From: Micropterix aruncella
Lineage: Eukaryota; Arthropoda; Insecta; Lepidoptera; Micropterigidae
Length of the DNA: 64,000 bases
Assembly (NCBI GenBank): GCA_944548615.1
Contig: OX155979.1
Span: forward strand, 13,569,766-13,633,765
Reading direction: 5' to 3'
Made by a program: the position numbers and the translations under genes. Positions 1 through 12,200 of this stretch are shown here, in pieces (the stretch's first letter is position 1; every line of letters starts with the position of its first letter). The notes under the pieces are model-generated. The model was not told where the DNA came from and searched no databases. It was given only the letters and a program-made list of their open reading frames with translations.

Positions 1-1349
1 GGGCAAAAAATCGACGCGAGTCAACGGCCTTGAGAAAAACGATCATAACTTATAAACCACTAAACGGATTAAAAAAAGATAAAGAGAAAAATGATCGCAT
101 TGAAATTTGACATATAAAACATTATAACCTTATCTCGTAAAACAATTAAGATAATAATGAATAAATATTATAAAATTGGCAAACTGAAAAAACTCGCCTA
201 TAAAATCATTTCGATTTTTTTGTCACAAAATACGTAAAATATGCAACAATTGTAAATACAGTTATGTTCTTTATTAAATGCTTTACCAAAACGATATTTT
301 TTTTTTACTTATTTGCATACAAAAATATTTATTTATTCAGCCAAGAAAAATTTTATGTATTCTCTTAAAAAAAAATTTTTTAAATTTTTAATTTGTGACT
401 ACTTATGGTATTTTTTTATATGAAATTCTTTCAAAATAACTTTATTACTACATCACACTTCTTAGAAATCACACCAGAACTTTGAGCTTTGTCTGATATT
501 ATAGAAAAATCTAAAGTTTTGAGAGTTTCCGCGTCCGAACTTAATAATAAACTTTGAATGCTCATAATATAAAATTCGTTAGATTTTTTCAATTATATTG
601 TCTTATCATAGACTTATTATATGTCTAATAACTAATTACTATACTCCAAAGAGTCACATTTCATCGAAAAACTATGGAAAATCGCACTTTATTCTCTCAT
701 AGTAATTATCAAAACAAGTTTCTTTGCGCGATTCATTTTACAAAACAAGATATAATTTTCAAAATACGCCTAATTATGTGATAACTTAGGATGTAAATGA
801 AGCAATACTTATTTTGTTAGTAAATTAAAGCGACATTACGTCATATTTCGCAATATATCGGGATATTTCATAAACATTACAAAATAATAACAACCATTTT
901 TTCGCGAGCCGTTTGTTGTCGCCGAAGTGTTTTCTTTAAAAATTCGTGAAAAACAGCAAATTGACTATCTCAATTGACTAATCCTCATGCCTAAACTACT
1001 TAAAAATGCAAATTACTCACTGTTATCCAGTAAACACTGCACTGTTATCCACAAAACACTGCACAAAACCACCATTCCGCGGAACTATACGCGGCCGCGG
1101 CGCTGGCCGATGGACTGCCGTTTTGAAGTCTATGCTAACTTTTTAAATCGCCGTTCGATTTTTTCGCCGGTGGCCGCCGAATTAAAGATTATTTGGCCAC
1201 ATCGTTCCGCCGTCAGAAAGCATAAGTACGACGTTTCGAATCGTAAATTGCATTTTTCGCAGCGGGGAGCGCGATATCCAGTAGCGGATGTTTCGGATTT
1301 TAGGCGGCCGCCATACATGTCCCCGAATGGATGTTACGTGCTGTGCGGG
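1..1349 (+). mobile_element. TTAA (piggyBac-type) element, 1.4-kb family, left end outside
   Basis: The sequence is nearly the same as 9524-10873, differing by scattered substitutions and small indels. It ends GCGGG next to TTAA (1350-1353). The interior is AT-rich with a GC-rich block near 1070-1320. No transposase is recognisable, so it looks non-autonomous. Confidence 0.72.
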
Positions 1350-1353
1350 TTAA

Positions 1354-1800
1354 GCAGTTCCCATTATTTTAAAAATATCTTAAATCTTTATTTTAAATTG
1401 AAATATTAATTGTTTTACATTTAAAAAATAATGGTCGATATTTAAAAAAATATTATACCACATAAGGTATAATACCAGTTACTCAACTTGACTATACCAA
1501 GAGTAGGGATTCCTACCAACTGGCTTATTTGAATAAATAAAAAAAAAATTTTAAAAAACATTTTGTTATATTATTCTCGCTATTTACGTTCTTTTGCGTT
1601 AAAAATGAAAAAACTATTCAAAGCGGAGTTAGAGAAGTCATTTTCAGTGTCTCAAAATGTATTTCAAGTGCATTTTAAGTGCATATGTTTTTGTTCGACT
1701 TTCGTATAGTTTAACCGCAATTTGTTGGTACCTTCTTCTTATAGTGCCATCTCCTATTGGAGGTCGGCGGTCATTATGGCCACTTGGGCCTGTGATGTTG
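1354..1800. other. unassigned AT-rich stretch
   Basis: No gene was seen. At 1495-1550 a segment close to CCAAC-TGG-TTTGAATAAATAAAA resembles the poly(A) end of the element ending near 17430, so this may be a LINE or SINE 3' end. Confidence 0.4.
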
Positions 1801-2184
1801 CCACTTGGGCCCTTCTACGCAGGAACACCGACGAAACACACCTTACAGAATGGAAAAAAAAACGCAGGATGTAGGCAAACAAAGAATGCGGTTCCAGAAG
1901 CCTGTTTACCATAGGCGTGACAGACAGCCGATGCAGAGGATGCATGGAGAGAGAAGAAACGCCACAGCATGTGCTCATGGAATGCAGGAGCGTGGCAGAG
2001 CAACAGGCAAAAATACTACAATCTCCCAGCATCTGTCCCGGAGGCCTGTAGCAACCCAAACAGGCTGCTAACCTTCTGGGACAGTCTGGGTTGACTGGAG
2101 TAACATAAATAAAAACATGAGCCACGCACAACGGCCCAATCAAGAGGCCAAGTGCGGGAAAAAACCCAGATAAACTAAACTAAG
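1801..2184 (+). mobile_element. RNase H LINE (R1/LOA/I type), 3' fragment
   Basis: The translated C-terminal residues (NTDETHLTEWKK, CRGCM, TPQHVLMEC) match the LINE at 27406-29205. Codons between VPEA and LFTIGV are missing, leaving the frame broken. The tail is CTAAACTAA. A near-repeat of GGCCACTTGGGCC with GTGATGTTG lies on both sides (about 1777-1800 and 2185-2210), a likely target duplication. Confidence 0.75.
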
Positions 2185-2221
2185 TGGCCACTTGGGCCCG
2201 TGATGTTGCGGCACGGAACAA

Positions 2222-3325
2222 CTAGGTGCTTGAGTTTAACCATTCAACGAGGTTTTGTAGCCAGTGGGTTCTTCTTCGGCTAGGTCTTCGGCGGCCTTTT
2301 ATCTTTTCTTGCAGGATTAATTGGAGAAGGTGGCATTTCTTACCACGCATTATGTGGCACATGTATTGTAATTTCCATCTGTTTATGGGAGCTAACGGGC
2401 CCATGATGAGGTGGCCACGATGACCCATGTGTTCAGGGTCGGTCACACTCACGGGTCAACAGCCATCCGATGGCCTCCACGCATGGGGTGCGAACCTGGG
2501 TAGGACACTGGGTCAACCAGTCTCCCCTGGGAATCAAACCTCTGGCGCTCCTGGACGGTCTGCGCACCGAGCGGCGCAAGCCAATCGATTGTGCTCTCCG
2601 ACTAACAGTCGGGGGAGTCTGGGAACTGTATTGTTTCCTATAGAGCGGGGGTGGTTGCCTACCTTACGGCGACTGCTCTTGAAATGACCATTGGCCATCC
2701 GATCCCGGTTCAGAGTCGGGCAAAGGACGCCTTGGTCCGCGATAGATTCGGTGCACACCGTTTCACCGCTTCGTAAGGGAGAGGACCGCGCAAGCGACCT
2801 CGAACTCGGAACCAATCGAGAGACCGGAGAAATCTGGTCACAATTGGAAGCATGGGCGCGAGAGTCGGCCCGCCAGGTAACATTACTGGCTATCTCGCGG
2901 TAAGGCGTTGGCTTCTTGCGGGTTGTGACGTAGCTGGACGTTGGATTGTTCTGTCCAAAGTCTTCTACGCTCACTGCAGGGCGACAGAACGAAAAAATCG
3001 TTAAAACGTCCTGTGGTGACGGGCTCGCCCGTTGTAGTTGACACCGCAAGTTGTTTATGGTCTTCAGTAATTCCAATCCTTTGTGCATTCTTTGCAGCAC
3101 CGTCTCATTTGTGACTATCCGTCCAAGATATTGTCAGTATTCTCCTGTAAATCCACATTTCGAAAGCTTCTAATTTTTTGCACAAAGTCTGGGTTAAAGT
3201 CCACGCTTTTACTCCATACAGGACTGAAAATATGTAACACCGCAACAGACGGCATCTAGTGGAGAGTTTGAGACTACGGTTGCAGAAGAGTTGGCTCATT
3301 TTGATAAACACAGCTCTAGCTTATA
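2222..3325 (-). mobile_element. RTE/craft-like LINE reverse transcriptase C-terminus, split
   Basis: Two minus-strand pieces (3311 down to about 3061, and 2388 down to 2222) encode VKAWTLTQ, LEAFEMWIYRRIL and, after a gap, WKLQYMCHIMRGKK and RRRPSRRRTHWLQNL. These are the usual C-terminal residues of this RT group. The gap is exactly the R670 insertion at 2389-3051. Confidence 0.78.
2389..3051 (-). repeat. R670 repeat, full copy 1
   Basis: A 663-bp unit starts GAGCTAACGGGCCC and ends GACACCGCAAGT, flanked by TGTTTATGG on both sides (2380-2388 and 3052-3060). Sense is taken as minus because truncated copies keep the TTAGCTCCC end. It has no poly(A) tail, no convincing ORF and no match to a protein family I know. 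Variable-length target duplications suggest target-primed retrotransposition (inference). Confidence 0.75.
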
Positions 3326-4084
3326 ACCTCAAAATACTAATTTCCGTGTTTGGAAGAAACACGGTAGAATCCACCAAAACCCAAAAGAATGAAAGAAAAA
3401 AGGACGCCACCTACTTTTAAAGAAAAAGAAGGAAACTTATTATTTAAAAAAAGATACCCGAAAGAAATTTTAAAAAAGAAAAAAGTTAACCTCAAAAAAA
3501 TCGATCTCAGAGGGTGGGCTATATTGATCGGCACTGAATTTGGCCAACAGAAAACCCTTTTCCTCAGACACACAAAAGAAACACAAGAAAAACACAAGGT
3601 ACAAAAGAAACACAAGGTTATGAAAAGTATCCGTGTTTATTCGCCAGCAGGCACCCTTTCTCCAATTTCCGCTTATCGGCGCGTCACATGTGCTCAGCCA
3701 AATAAAATGGTTAATTCCGGATATGAAGGCAAATTCCTTGACGTGGAGGCAAGTCCCGTCACATTTAGTGACGATTTCGTCACTTAATTAGCAGCAATTA
3801 AAATACGCATGTGTCAGAAGTTCATAGGTGCCGCAAGCATATAAGTCACACACACTTCACATAACAAATTTTAGTTTAAAAAAAGGCTGGCCAAACGCCG
3901 CCTATACTGCCTCCCACCTTGAAATTTTGACAGCTCCCTTGTGTCGCCCGTAAAGGGTAGAGTTAGACCAGTGTCGCCACTAGTAATCGCCAGAATCACT
4001 TAGGGCGATAAAAATTATGACTGCACAGCTCTATCTGTCGAAATTTGTTATTTACGAAATTTCGTAAACATAGTTCTTTTAATT
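3326..4084. other. unassigned stretch
   Basis: An ORF at 3389-3787 (+) is Lys/Glu-rich and of low complexity; I see no domain and do not call it a gene. No other feature was seen. Confidence 0.35.
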
Positions 4085-5115
4085 GTCATAATTATTATTA
4101 TTATTATTATTATTATTTATTTATATACACTAGCAGCTTTTGCAGCTGATGCGTGTACTTCACGTGTTGAGTGCACTGTTTGTCTTTATTTTATTTTATT
4201 CCTTACACTTTTTAATTGCCATTTTTACTAAATGTTTGTCTAGTAGATTTTTAAAACCATTCACTGAGATAGCACTTATCACTTCTTGTGGTAGTTTGTT
4301 CCAAGAGTCCACCACTCGGTTAGTCAAAAAGTACTTTCTTGGGTTGGAACTAAAACTGTTTCGGTTTAGTTTTAAGGAATGTCCACGGAGTTTCTCGCTG
4401 GTGTTCATTGTGTACATTGCATTAAGGTTGGCTACATCATAATGACCATTCAGAATCTTAAACGTCTCGATGAGGTCCCCTCTTTGTCTCCTTTGCTCGA
4501 GTGTAGTAAGACCCAGTGCATCCAAGCGGTTTTCATAAGGCTCGTTCCTTAGGGATGGAACCATCTTGGTTGCCCGCCTTTGCACTTTCTCCAGCAGTTC
4601 AATGTCTTTTATGAAGTAGGGGTTCCACACCTGGTAAGAGTATTCGAGGAGAGGGCGGACGTACGTTTTGTAGAGTTTGAGGAACAAATCAGAGTTTATG
4701 TAGGAGAAAGCTTTCCTAATCATGTAAAGAAGTGAGTTTGCTCTTTTTACAGCTTCTACTATATGCGGTTCCCATTTGAGGTCCTGGGACACAATTACTC
4801 CAAGATCTTTCTGTGTGGTAACTGTGTGTACAGGGGTTCCCTCGATCGTGTATTTGTGATGCGGATTCTTGGGACCTATATGCAGTACGGTGCATTTCTC
4901 TGCGTTTAGTGTGAGAAGCCAATCCTTAGTCCATTGCACGATGTGGTCGAGGTTGTCTTGAATCAGTTGACGGCTTATGACAGGATCTCCAAAGAATTTG
5001 ATGTCATCAGCAAAAAGCGTAAAGGAGGTTTCCATAATCGCTTTGAGGTCTGTCAGGAAAATACCGAACACAACAGGGCCGATCACCGAACCCTGAGGCA
5101 CGCCACTGAGAACGT
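4085..5115 (-). mobile_element. CR1/L2-like LINE, 5'-truncated, with (AAT)n tail
   Basis: The minus-strand reading frame covers the RT C-terminal half from GVPQGSVIGP. The catalytic FADDIKF motif, LTLNAEKC, KDLGVIVS and VRPLLEYSYQVWNP are visible. The 3' end has about 15 ATT repeats at 4088-4130. The 5' end stops inside the RT domain, the usual LINE truncation. It is related to 12306-13275 but clearly diverged. Confidence 0.88.
4196..5101 (-). CDS. reverse transcriptase fragment (CR1/L2-like)
   Basis: An open frame of 301 codons starts inside the RT palm at MPQGSVIGP. FADD at residues about 30-33 holds two of the catalytic aspartates. The C-terminal thumb/connection part is complete to the stop, with RATKMVPSL, RGDLIETFK and VVDSWNKLPQEV. 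It lacks the endonuclease and the front of the RT, so the copy is dead although the frame is intact. Confidence 0.85.
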   Translation of the reverse strand: MPQGSVIGPVVFGIFLTDLKAIMETSFTLFADDIKFFGDPVISRQLIQDNLDHIVQWTKDWLLTLNAEKCTVLHIGPKNPHHKYTIEGTPVHTVTTQKDLGVIVSQDLKWEPHIVEAVKRANSLLYMIRKAFSYINSDLFLKLYKTYVRPLLEYSYQVWNPYFIKDIELLEKVQRRATKMVPSLRNEPYENRLDALGLTTLEQRRQRGDLIETFKILNGHYDVANLNAMYTMNTSEKLRGHSLKLNRNSFSSNPRKYFLTNRVVDSWNKLPQEVISAISVNGFKNLLDKHLVKMAIKKCKE

Positions 5116-5597
5116 CATGGGCTTCAGATAATGTGGGAGAAATTCATGAAAAAAGCGAAAACCAACAGGAAACATAACTAAACACGGGGAAAACATGGAA
5201 AAACAGGTGCAACGAACATAGTCTGCACAAAGGCGCGAAAACAAAACAACAAAATATACAGTTTTTGTTACAAGCTTGTTCGATGCGACATCTGACTTCC
5301 ACACTGTGCGATATCCCACCTTGTAACTACACTGTCTGACGGGGATATCAAATGGGTTGATTGCGGATCAATTAAGAAGACAGTGGAAGCGTAGGAGATA
5401 TTGAAATTGGAATGGAAAAGTGGTCATCGATATACGCTACTGAAAGGAATGTCACGTACCTCGTATGAGACTGGAGCTTGAGGAGAGGAGTCCTCGGCGG
5501 CCGACGGAGGACGACACTAGTTTTTGGGGTTCGAAATCTGCACTCGCAAATGTCACAAGGGCGGTGCGTCTGCGTGTATCGTCTGCTTGAATGTTGT
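5116..5597. other. unassigned stretch
   Basis: Mixed sequence without a supported gene or repeat. It ends at the target duplication of the next R670 copy. Confidence 0.35.
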
Positions 5598-6263
5598 GGG
5601 AGCTAATGGGCCCATGATGAGGTGGCCACGATGACCCATGTCTTCAGGGTCGGTCACACTCACGGGTCAACACCCATCCGATGGCCTCCACGCATGGGGT
5701 GCGAGCCTGGGTAGGACACTGGGTCAACCAGTCTCCCCTGGGAATCAATCCTCTGGCGCTCCTGGACGGTCTGCGCACCGAGCGGCGCAAGCCAATCGAC
5801 TGTGCTCTCCGACTAACAATCGAGGGAGTCTGGGAACTGTATTGTTTCCTATAGAGCGGGGGTAGTTGTCTACCTTACGGCGACTGCTCTTGAAATGACC
5901 ATTGGCCATCCGATCCCGGTTTAGAGTCGGGCAAAGGACGCCTTGGTCCGCGATAGATTCGGTGCACTCCGTTTCACCGCTTCGTAAGGGAGAGGATCGC
6001 GCAAGCGACCTCGAACTCGGAACCAATCGAGAGACCGGAGAAATCTGGTCACAATTGGAAGTGAGGGCGCGAGTATCTCGAGCCCGCCGGGTTTGTTCCT
6101 GGCTCACTCGCGGTAAGGCGTTGGACTCTCACGGGTTGTGACGTAGCTGGACGTAGGATTGTACTGTCCAAAGTCTTCTACGTTCACTGCAGGGCGACAG
6201 AACGACTAATCGTTAAAACGTCCTGTGGTGACGGGCTCGCCCGTTGTAGTCGACACCGCAAGA
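5598..6263 (-). repeat. R670 repeat, full copy 2
   Basis: A 666-bp unit nearly identical to 2389-3051, flanked by a perfect 14-bp duplication TGCTTGAATGTTGT (5584-5597 and 6264-6277). Confidence 0.8.
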
Positions 6264-6277
6264 TGCTTGAATGTTGT

Positions 6278-6900
6278 ATGTAAGCCCCGTTCACTGGCGC
6301 ACGACGCAAAGCGAAGGGTTGAGCTACCGAAGCATGTAAGGGCACTTTCGAAGTCGTTAGCCCGGAATCCGCAGTCGCTGATTCCGGGCAGAGCGCTGAT
6401 TTATCGGTCGAGTGTGTTAGTATGCGCCAATTCCAACAGATAGCGCATAATCGATATGTAACCCGGGAAAATATGAAATATAGATTTAAATTAAATAGAA
6501 ATACCGAAGGGTAATATTGAACACACACTATGGTCTTTTTTATCATTCACAATACAGCCAAGGTTTCTTATTTATATTGGCGAACCCTCTCCAGAGGTTG
6601 GTTCTTGATGTGGAGGGTGGCAGCTGACTGTACATCCGACAACGATGAACTTGGTCTTCTTGATGTTTATATTCAGACCATTTTGTGTACTGATCAACTC
6701 AACCCGATCAACCGTTGTTACCTACCTGACTGAATCGTAGTCAAAATTAATGATTATTTAACGAAGGTATGACTAACGTTTTTTTTTCTTTTATTAACAA
6801 TTAGTCAATTATAACAGTTAGTCAAACGTCGATGTTACATGATAGAATCAGTAAAGGAACAGAAACACTCATCGGAGTAAAATACGCCTCTTGGGAGACA
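6278..6900 (-). mobile_element. degenerate RT fragment and unassigned flanks
   Basis: On the minus strand around 6700-6560 the residues GLNINIKKTKFIVVG resemble the segment after the catalytic motif in RTE/craft-type RTs. The rest of the stretch has no recognised content. Confidence 0.45.
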
Positions 6901-6904
6901 ATAC

Positions 6905-7930
6905 TGAGGATGGTACACTTACCGCCACGACAAAGTCCTTGATTTTATTCGCGAGGTAATTAGCCTCTCAGTGGCTCGTGCCAACAAGGGTTTGACAGTA
7001 TCCTCCAAACCCCCAATACAGCAAAAACCATTTAACTCCAAACCTTTCTCAATAATTGAGAAAGCTTCAGATTGGATTCTGGAGGTCGATTTGGTCTCTA
7101 AGCAGTATAAATTCCCTAAAAGTCTCAGATGCACAGCCCTCCGTCCAGATATAACTCTTTACTCTCTATATCGGAAGATGGCCCTTATTGTAGAATTAAC
7201 TGTTCCATGGGAATCAAATATTCCAAAAGGTCACGAGTACAAATTAATTAAATATGTGCTATGATCTTGCAAATGCCGTCACCCGGAACGGCTTCACTAT
7301 TCACCTTCACGCGGTGGAAGTTGGCGCTCGTGGCCTGCCAGCTAAATCTCTATTTCACCTCTTTAACCCGTTGAGTATGATACGACCAAATCTGGTCGCG
7401 AAACAATTATCCGTTGAGTACGAGTCAACCAAATCTGGTCGCGCGTTTTTTTCACTTCTTTAACGTTCTCATATTTATTCATAATTATCTAATTGTTTTA
7501 CAAAATGATATTTCAATATTCTATATTCGAAATTTCAATGCAATCATTGTGCAGTTGTTCTTTTTATGATTGGTGTAGTAGTTTCGTAGTTATAGTACTT
7601 TAAGTCGATGTCGCCGAAAATCCTGCAAAAGAGACAGATGCATCCATGAAAATACCCATTTACTCCAAGGGTTAAAGATCTTGGTCTTTCCAGAAAAAAA
7701 TATACACTTTCCTAGAAAAATTATCTAAATCCGCGATTTGCGCATCTCAAATTCTAAGGCTTCGAAGGGGGAGTGAATAGGTGGTGCTCACATGTGGCAA
7801 GACAGCTGTCCTATACCTACCACAGCCGGTCGTTTGTCCGGAATCCACTGCTCACCCCCCAGAAGTGTAAAAAAAATAGTTATTTGATGGACTCCGGTCG
7901 GTGAATTCCCTGGCAGCTCGGTTTGTATTG
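6905..7930 (+). mobile_element. RLE-type LINE C-terminus and 3' UTR, interrupted
   Basis: Pieces at 6905-7372 and 7676-7930 encode YTYRHDKV-like, RPDITLYS, ELTVPWESN and EVGARGLPAKSLF residues with frameshifts, then a structured 3' UTR and the tail CTCGGTTTGTATTG. RPD-x12-E is the restriction-like endonuclease motif of R2-type LINEs. The coding region is cut by the TTAA MITE at 7377-7671. Confidence 0.78.
7377..7671 (+). mobile_element. TTAA MITE (CCCGTTGAGTA...TACTCCAAGGG)
   Basis: TTAA at 7373-7376 and 7672-7675. Removing the element and one TTAA restores the host LINE sequence seen in other copies (CACCTCTTTAAAGATC). It is closely related to 44045-44306 and to the partial copy at 63711-64000. 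Confidence 0.85.
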
Positions 7931-8149
7931 TATTTTTTTTTTTTTTGTCATGTCCCTAGATAGGCTTCCAATGAGGGGACTCCTCAAAGGTCAACAGCAC
8001 AGAAACGAAATTTTGTATAGCATTCAATTATGATAGTCCGTTCTAAGTTCCACTATGACATGGCTGCTGCACCCAGGGATGGCCCGGGACAGAACATTTA
8101 AATAAAATGTGCTTTTACTATTTAATTATTTCTATTCAATCATATATCC

Positions 8150-8330
8150 TAGCCGTGGATTTCCAGATCCAATATGTAGAACAGTGCATTTATCTGCATT
8201 GAGAAAAAGCAACCATTCTTTGGCCCACTGCAATATAAAGTTAAGGCTGTCCTGGATCTTCTGGCGAGCTATGAGTGCATTCGCTTAAAACTTGGTGTCT
8301 TCGGCAAATAGAGCAGGATGAAGAGAATAG
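8150..8330 (-). mobile_element. CR1/L2-like RT fragment
   Basis: The minus strand encodes KEWLLFLNADKCTVLHIG, the post-catalytic segment also seen at 4196-5101, with a broken frame. Confidence 0.65.
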
Positions 8331-8334
8331 AGAA

Positions 8335-9020
8335 TGATGATTATTATTATTATTATTTATTAGTTTCAAATAGTATTCAAGGGCATTACAGATGAATCCA
8401 ATTCGCCCTTGAATATTAAAGCTAGAGTGCAAGTCTAAAAATAAATGACTACGTAACCAAATTAATGCTAACATTGAACAAGAAAAAACATAAAAATATA
8501 AAACTAAATAAAAGACAGATTATGATAAACATGAGGCAGGGAGTTGCCTTTTTAGCTGCCAAAGGGATGTACAAAAGATATCTATTTCTGTGGGTAAGGA
8601 ATTAAGAAGAGCTATAACCCTTCCCACTGACCTGTCTACAAAAATATTTGTACGGTGGTACGGCACATTAAACAATAGATGCGATCTCCTCGCTGTGTAA
8701 TTTACCGGTACGTACAATTCAAACTTACATAGTATCTCTGGCAAATAAATCGTTCCTTAAATTAGTTTATATGCAAATATAATTAGTGAAATATATCGAC
8801 GCGTTTCAAGACTGTTGTATCCTACCATTCCTAGCACAAAATCGGACGGAAATAAGTATGGATAAATATTGTACTTTCTGTAAGAAATATATCTTAAAAG
8901 TTTTCTTTGAATACGCTCTACCATCTGAATGTATTTCTCTTCACTTGTACACCAGATAACCGAGTTATATTCAAGTATGCTTCGGACTAAACAATGATCA
9001 AGTATCCACTGTGAATGTGT
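8335..9020 (-). mobile_element. jockey/CR1-like LINE C-terminus with (AAT)n tail
   Basis: The minus strand from about 9010 encodes ILEYNSVIWCTSEE, RIQRKLLRYISYR, and after one stop RRSHLLFNVPYHRTN and LNSLPTEIDIF, the RT C-terminal pattern. An (ATT)n tract at 8341-8358 marks the 3' end. It stops about 60 bp before exon 1. Confidence 0.72.
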
Positions 9021-9083
9021 CTGTAATTGAGCTCGAGGCAGCCTGCAGATTTCTTAGCACTGACACTATTATTATTGTTTCAG

Positions 9084-9208
9084 CGTTGTCAATACTGCAA
9101 TCTCAATGGTGCTACACTTGTGTGCTGCTCTTCTAGTTGCAGAATCCGGTTTCACTTGCCTTGCGGATTGGAGAACAACTGTCTTCCACTATTTTATGAT
9201 ACATATCA
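9084..9208 (+). CDS. exon 1 in window: second half of the extended PHD finger
   Basis: The acceptor is TTGTTTCAG ending at 9083; the donor GTAAGT starts at 9209. It starts in phase 0 and ends with 2 nt (CA) left over. Encoded motifs CQYCN, a Cys-Cys pair, SSSC and RFHLPCG match the zinc-ligand pattern of the second half of the PHF7/G2E3 extended PHD. The codon split at the 3' end becomes CAG with exon 2 and continues directly into FCSKHRP, the final ligands. A LINE fragment ends about 60 bp upstream of the acceptor. Exons for the first half of the domain must lie before the window. Confidence 0.88.
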
Positions 9209-12200
9209 GTAAGTATTTCGTGGATGTCAGCGGCAGGTCCCAACAAAAATACGGAACACTAGGCCGAAGGCATGTAGCATGAAATCATTCTCAGTTGTGA
9301 TTAATCAGCAGCATAGACAATGAAACATTCCAAACTTTAAGAAATGACTTTATTTTTGGCCATTCAAATTCATTGGTTTTTATTAGCGAGAGTATAGGTT
9401 CTCTGACCTTATATATTAGGACCTTGCATTGAAAACTTTGATTTCTTAACCCCTCACGTTGCGAGGTAAAAACACCTATCACTTTTGCGCGCGACATATT
9501 CGCGCGCAAAAATCGACGCGAGTCAACGGCCTTGAGAAAAACGATCATAAATTATAAACCACTAAACGGAATAAAAAAAGATAAAGAGAAAAATGATCGC
9601 ATTGAAATTTGACATATAAAACATTATAACCTTATCTCGTAAAACAATTAAGATAATAATGAATAAATATTACAAAATTGGCAAACTGAAAAAAACTCGC
9701 CTATAAAATCATTTCGATTTTTTTGTAAATACAGTTTTTGTAAATATCAAAAATTGTAAATACAGTTATGTTCTTTATTAAATGCTTTACCAAAACGATA
9801 TTTTTTTTTTACTTATTTGCATACAAAAATATGGAAAAAATATTTATTTATTCAGCCAAGAAAAATTTTATTTATTCTCGTAAAAAAAAATTTTTTTAAT
9901 TTTTAATTTGTGACTACTTATGGTATTTTTTTATATGAAATTCTTTCAAAATAACTTTATTACTACATCACTTCTTCTTAGAAATCACACCAGAACTTTG
10001 ACCTTTGTCTGATATTATAGAAAAATCTAAAGTTTTGAGAGTTTCCGCGTTCGAACCTAATAATAAACTTTGAATGCCCATAATATAAAATTCGTTAGAT
10101 TTTTTCAATTATATTGTCTTATCATAGACTTATTATATGTCTAATAACTAATTACTATACTCCAAAGAGTCACATTTCATCGAAAAACTATGGAAAATCG
10201 CACTTTTTTCTCTCATAGTAATTATCAAAACAAGTTTCATTTTCGCGAGCCATATTAGAAAAACAACATATAATGTTCAAAATACGCCTAATTATGTGAT
10301 AACTTAGGATGTAAATGAAGCAATACCTATTTTATTAGTAAATTAAAGCGACATTACGTCATGTTTCGCGATATATAGGGATATTTCACAAACATTACAA
10401 AATAAAAACGGCCATTTTTTCACATTGTTGGCCATTGTTGACAAAGTGTTTTCTTCGAAAATTCGTGAAAAACAGCAAATTGATTGTGGAAATTGAATAA
10501 TCCTAATGGCTAAACTACTTAAAAAGGGAAATTACTTACTTTTATCCGGTATACACTGCACTTATATCCACAAAACACTTCACAAAACAAACACTTCGCG
10601 GAACCTATACGCCACCGCGGGGGGGCCGATCGACACTGCTGTTTTGACGTCTAATGCTGAGTTTTTAATCGGCGGTCGATGTTATCGTCGTTGGCCGGCG
10701 AATGAAAGATTATTTGGCCATGTCGTCCCGCGGTCAGAAAGCATTAAAGTACGACGATTCGAATCGTAAATTGCATTTTTCGCAGCGGCGAGCGCGATAT
10801 CCAAAATCGGATGTTACGGATTGTTAGGCGGCCGCCATACATGTCCCCAAATGGATGTTACGTGCTTGAGGGGTTAAACCCCTCTTATCGCGGGGTAAAA
10901 ATTCAGCCATCACTTCTGCGTGTGATAGTTTATATTGGATTTCAGATCCAATATTGGATCGCTCACATTCCGCCGTGGGTAGGCTTGCATCCACTGATGG
11001 ACGGGTCACATCAGTCGGGTTAAAATGACAAATCTGCATACATAAAAGGGGTCAATATTTCAATAAATAAATATATATTTTTCATACATTTTTAAGCTAT
11101 TGCATAGCTTTTATCGCGGGCCTAGGCCAGCGCGGCGACCGAATGAAGAAATTTCTTAACGAAAATTAATGATTTTAAACTGATAATTACGTCTAAACGA
11201 GTGCTACTTATGATTCGAAAAAAATATATGTTAAACAAGAACATTTTCCTAATATTCTTAGCTTTGAATATTTTAGATTTTGTTTATATTACATATTGTA
11301 ATTAATTTGTGAAATTAGGTCTAACCGAACACAAAAACGACTACTATCTACGATTATCTACGATTTTTTTCGAATAATCCGTTTTTTTTTGCTTTATCGA
11401 TAAAAAAAATCGTGAGCGGCGCTCTATCGGAAGACGTTTAAATTGCGGCTGCGGTAGCAAATGATTCGGAATAATTTCAACGTTTTCCGATAGAGCGCAG
11501 TTATCTGATATCAGAATAAATAAAATAAATAAATAATTATAATTGCATAAGTTGTTAAAAATGCTATGCAATAGCTTTACCGCGGCAGTCCCCGAGTGCC
11601 ACACGTATTTTTTTTATCCAACATAGGTATAAAGCTCGGTATGGTCGTTCATATTTGTAATAGTTTGTTAGAAAACCTTTAATGCACACACAAAAAAATA
11701 CAATGTGGTAGGGCTATTGCCAAGTGGCAATATCTAACTGCCATACCGCCAGGGTTATCGTGACTAAAGGTTCATGTGAGCAAATTGATTAATAAGTCAT
11801 AAATGAATACACTTCCATAATAGTCATTATAGTATAAAATATAAAACAGTAATTAGTAACGTATGCCAACCCGATATCGAAGGGAGGAATGGAATATAAG
11901 GACAAACAAAGGAGTCCGGAGAGGATGGGGGTATTCATGAGTTGAGTAAATGTCTCTTTAGAGATTTTTTAAACCCGCTCAGGTTTTCAAGTTGTCTTAT
12001 AGGTAAAGGCACGGAATTCCAGAGTCGGGCCGCCTGCACTGCAACTCATATTTCTACAACTTATATACCGTAACTTATATTTCTAGTCATTTACCAAATT
12101 GCAAAACACTTCATGTCGAAGCGTCATCATTAGGCTTCAATTATCAGTCTGTGTCATTTCATTGAAGTGTCAACAACGGTAATTTTGTTAGCTTCGAAGA

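Noticed and set aside
987..1409. 140-codon ORF in a TTAA element
   Set aside because: Not conserved as a frame in the closely similar copy at 10506-11023, so probably chance.
2534..3100. 188-codon minus ORF in R670
   Set aside because: Other full copies of R670 break the frame, and both strands are partly open because of GC content. No domain is visible.
3389..3787. Lys-rich 132-codon ORF
   Set aside because: Low complexity, no domain, no splice context, and the reverse strand is also open.
4088..4130. (ATT)n tract as a stand-alone microsatellite
   Set aside because: It is the 3' tail of the adjacent CR1/L2-like LINE.
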